DNA of 6,773 bases, from NCBI GenBank assembly GCA_011055585.1, contig DRGT01000148.1, positions 1 to 6,773 on the forward strand. The letters are read 5' to 3'. Below the pieces are notes generated by a model, which saw only the letters and a program-made list of their open reading frames with translations, searched no databases and was not told where the DNA came from. How positions within the stretch are numbered: the stretch's first letter is position 1; every line of letters begins with the position of its first letter. The stretch is from Candidatus Nitrosopumilus sp. Lineage in GTDB: Archaea; Thermoproteota; Nitrososphaeria; Nitrososphaerales; Nitrosopumilaceae. The translations under genes and the position numbers were made by a program. Shown here in pieces: positions 4,994 through 6,773 of this stretch.

Positions 4994-5001
4994 TTTGAAT
5001 T

Positions 5002-5253
5002 TTGGCATCTAAAAAAAATCCAATTTTAGTTCCTGATCATGTATATGTTCCAAAACATGAAATAATGCCAAAAAAAGAGGCTGAAGAAGTTTTAGAAAAA
5101 TTCAATTGTAAACTAGCTGAGCTTCCATTGATTTTTGTTACTGATCCTGCGATTGTTGGACTTGGAGTAAAACCTGGTGACATGATAAAGATTACGAGAA
5201 AAAGTAGTACAGCTGGTGAAAGTCTGTACTACAGATATGTGGTGGAAGTATAA
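5002..5253 (+). CDS. rpoH: DNA-directed RNA polymerase subunit H (Rpo5)
   Basis: The 83-residue product is the normal size for archaeal RpoH, the counterpart of the C-terminal assembly domain of eukaryotic Rpb5, located in the polymerase jaw near downstream DNA. Family features are VPDHVYVPKHEIMPKKEAEE near the N-terminus (10-29), LAELPLIFVTDPAI (38-51), GVKPGDMIKITRKS (55-68) and the C-terminal SLYYRYVV. Initiation is at TTG (5002-5004), forced by the in-frame TGA four codons' width upstream of the coding body and supported by GAGGT eight bases before. The stop TAA (5251-5253) is immediately followed by the rpoB start in the same frame, so the pair is a tightly coupled operon, in the order usual for archaeal RNA polymerase clusters. 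It is not the bacterial heat-shock sigma factor of the same symbol. Confidence 0.95.
   Translation: MASKKNPILVPDHVYVPKHEIMPKKEAEEVLEKFNCKLAELPLIFVTDPAIVGLGVKPGDMIKITRKSSTAGESLYYRYVVEV
5241..5245 (+). promoter_or_regulatory. Shine-Dalgarno-like site of rpoB within the end of rpoH
   Basis: GGTGG lies eight bases before the TTG at 5254, the same spacing as the rpoH site. It is only a partial match to the archaeal consensus. Because the start codon abuts the rpoH stop, re-initiation by terminating ribosomes is an equally good explanation for translation. Confidence 0.4.
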
Positions 5254-6773
5254 TTGTCACACCCTGCAAACAAACGTTGGCCAATCATACAAGATATTCT
5301 AAAAAGAGAAGGAATTGCTCGTCAACATCTAAACTCATTTGATGAATTTTTAGAAAGAGGATTACAAAGTATAATCAACGAAGTTGTACAAATTGAAATT
5401 GAAAATGCAGAGTATCCATACAAAATTCAATTAGGAAAGGTAAAACTACAACAACCAAGAATGATGGAACTTGATGGATCTATTACACACATTACACCCG
5501 CTGAAGCTCGATTGAGAAATGTTTCTTATTCGGCTCCTGTAATGATGGAGGCAAGTGTTGTTGAAGATGGAAAAATTTTAGAATCTAGATTTGTCCACAT
5601 TGGTGACATTCCAGTAATGGTTCGTTCAAATGCATGCATTTTACATAATTTCTCATCACAAAAACTAATTGAACATGGAGAAGATCCAAAAGATCCTGGT
5701 GGATATTTCATCATCAATGGTTCTGAAAGAGTAATTGTTGGATTAGAAGATCTTTCTTACAACAAAATTATTGTTGATAAAGAAACGGTTGGAGGAAATG
5801 CCGTTTTCAAAGCAAAAGTATATTCTTCAATTGTTGGTTATCGTGCAAAATTAGAACTTGTAATGAAAAACGACGGTCTTATTGTTGCAAGAATACCTGG
5901 TTCACCAGTTGATATTCCTGTTGTAACTTTGATGAGAGCACTTGGTTTAGAGTCTGACAAAGAAATTGCAGCTGCTGTATCTCTTGTTGATGAGATACAA
6001 GATGAGTTAGAAGCTTCATTTGAAAAAACAGGTGATGTTCCAACCTCTAAAGATGCAATTGTTTACATCAGCAAAAGAATCGCTCCGGGAATGTTAGAAG
6101 AATTCCAAATCAAAAGAGCAGAAACTCTGTTAGATTGGGGTCTGTTACCACACTTGGGAAAACATCCTGAAAACAGAAAAGAAAAATCACAGTTTCTTGG
6201 TGAAGCTGCTTGTAAATTACTTGAACTAAGACTTGGTTGGATACATCCTGATGATAAAGATCATTATGGAAACAAAGTAATCAAATTTGCTGGTCAGATG
6301 TTGGCAGATTTGTTTAGAACTGCATTTAGAAACTTGGTTAGAGACATGAAATACCAACTAGAAAGATCAGGACAAAAAAGAGGAATTAATGCAGTAGCTG
6401 CTGCAATCAGACCTGGTATAGTTTCTGATAAATTAAACAATGCAATTGCAACTGGAAATTGGGGTAGAGGAAGGGTTGGCGTAACACAACTTCTTGATAG
6501 AACAAACTATCTTTCAACAATTAGTCACCTAAGAAGAGTCCAATCCCCTCTTAGTAGAACACAACCAAACTTTGAAGCTAGAGACTTGCATGCAACACAC
6601 TTTGGAAGAATTTGTCCAAGCGAAACACCAGAAGGCTCAAATTGTGGACTGGTCAAAAATCTTGCTTTGTCAGCAATAATATCCGTAAATGTTTCGTCTG
6701 AAGAAATTGTTGAAAAACTATTTGATCTTGGAACCGTCCATTTCTCAGACGCTAAAGATGAAATTAAAAAAGA
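5254..6773 (+). CDS. rpoB: DNA-directed RNA polymerase subunit B (Rpo2), N-terminal 506 codons (3' end outside window)
   Basis: The frame is open from the TTG at 5254 to the window end with no stop, covering slightly less than half of a protein usually about 1,100 residues long. It opens MSHPANKRWPIIQDILKREG. Typical archaeal/eukaryotic second-largest-subunit motifs follow: IPVMVRSNACIL in the lobe-proximal part, DPGGYFIINGSERVIV from residue 147, the fork-region LSTISHLRRVQSPLSR, and RDLHATHFGRICPSETPEG from residue 443, which matches the universally conserved beta-subunit element of bacterial RpoB (RDVHPTHYGR.CP.ETPEG). The subunit forms one half of the polymerase active-centre cleft together with the RpoA subunits. 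The next in-frame ATG lies deep in the conserved region (about 5461), so TTG is the only sensible start. It follows the rpoH TAA with zero spacing. No frameshift or internal stop is seen in the visible part, so the gene is unsplit this far. The catalytic C-terminal half is not in view. Confidence 0.96.
   Translation, partial: MSHPANKRWPIIQDILKREGIARQHLNSFDEFLERGLQSIINEVVQIEIENAEYPYKIQLGKVKLQQPRMMELDGSITHITPAEARLRNVSYSAPVMMEASVVEDGKILESRFVHIGDIPVMVRSNACILHNFSSQKLIEHGEDPKDPGGYFIINGSERVIVGLEDLSYNKIIVDKETVGGNAVFKAKVYSSIVGYRAKLELVMKNDGLIVARIPGSPVDIPVVTLMRALGLESDKEIAAAVSLVDEIQDELEASFEKTGDVPTSKDAIVYISKRIAPGMLEEFQIKRAETLLDWGLLPHLGKHPENRKEKSQFLGEAACKLLELRLGWIHPDDKDHYGNKVIKFAGQMLADLFRTAFRNLVRDMKYQLERSGQKRGINAVAAAIRPGIVSDKLNNAIATGNWGRGRVGVTQLLDRTNYLSTISHLRRVQSPLSRTQPNFEARDLHATHFGRICPSETPEGSNCGLVKNLALSAIISVNVSSEEIVEKLFDLGTVHFSDAKDEIKK

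Noticed and set aside
4832..5001. Possible small RNA or tRNA in the divergent gap
   Set aside because: No cloverleaf, C/D-box pattern or convincing hairpin was found by eye; the region is explained by two promoters and a leader.
5526..5717. Minus-strand open frame of 63 codons
   Set aside because: It is antisense to highly conserved rpoB sequence.

Overview
The window looks like chromosomal DNA of an ammonia-oxidizing archaeon of the Nitrososphaerota (Thaumarchaeota), most likely Nitrosopumilales. Three things point there. The DNA is strongly AT-rich. The RNA polymerase genes are archaeal, with rpoH directly in front of rpoB. Four secreted proteins carry the PEFG-CTERM sorting tail, which is characteristic of this phylum. 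The assignment is read from sequence features and recalled family knowledge, not from a search.

Layout. (1) Positions 1-1202, plus strand: the 3' end of larC and a complete larE, overlapping by four bases (ATGA). Their products build the nickel-pincer nucleotide cofactor. larE carries three cysteines that predict a [4Fe-4S]-dependent sulfur transferase. (2) Positions 1246-4831, minus strand: four consecutive paralogous genes for secreted, membrane-anchored PEFG-CTERM proteins. Each has a signal peptide, one or two Ig-like beta domains, in three of them a second conserved beta domain, and a C-terminal PEFG plus transmembrane plus basic tail. Each has its own TATA-like box 21-36 bases before the ATG. 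Three end in the same T-rich terminator, so they look like separately transcribed, nearly leaderless genes. (3) Positions 4832-5001: a divergent intergenic region with promoters in both directions. (4) Positions 5002-6773, plus strand: rpoH (Rpo5) and the first 506 codons of rpoB (Rpo2), which runs off the window. Both start with TTG, and rpoB begins on the base after the rpoH stop codon.

The most notable structure is in the PEFG array. The last gene copies share long exact DNA blocks that include synonymous sites and 3' untranslated sequence: 110 bp between the third and fourth genes and 93 bp between the second and fourth. The blocks overlap inside the membrane-anchor coding region, so the fourth gene's 3' end looks like a mosaic. 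The first gene of the array (nearest larE) is clearly diverged. Together with an internal 360-bp-offset duplication in the third gene, this suggests a surface-protein locus evolving by duplication, domain swapping and gene conversion of its anchor module. I see no mobile element, CRISPR array, tRNA or rRNA.
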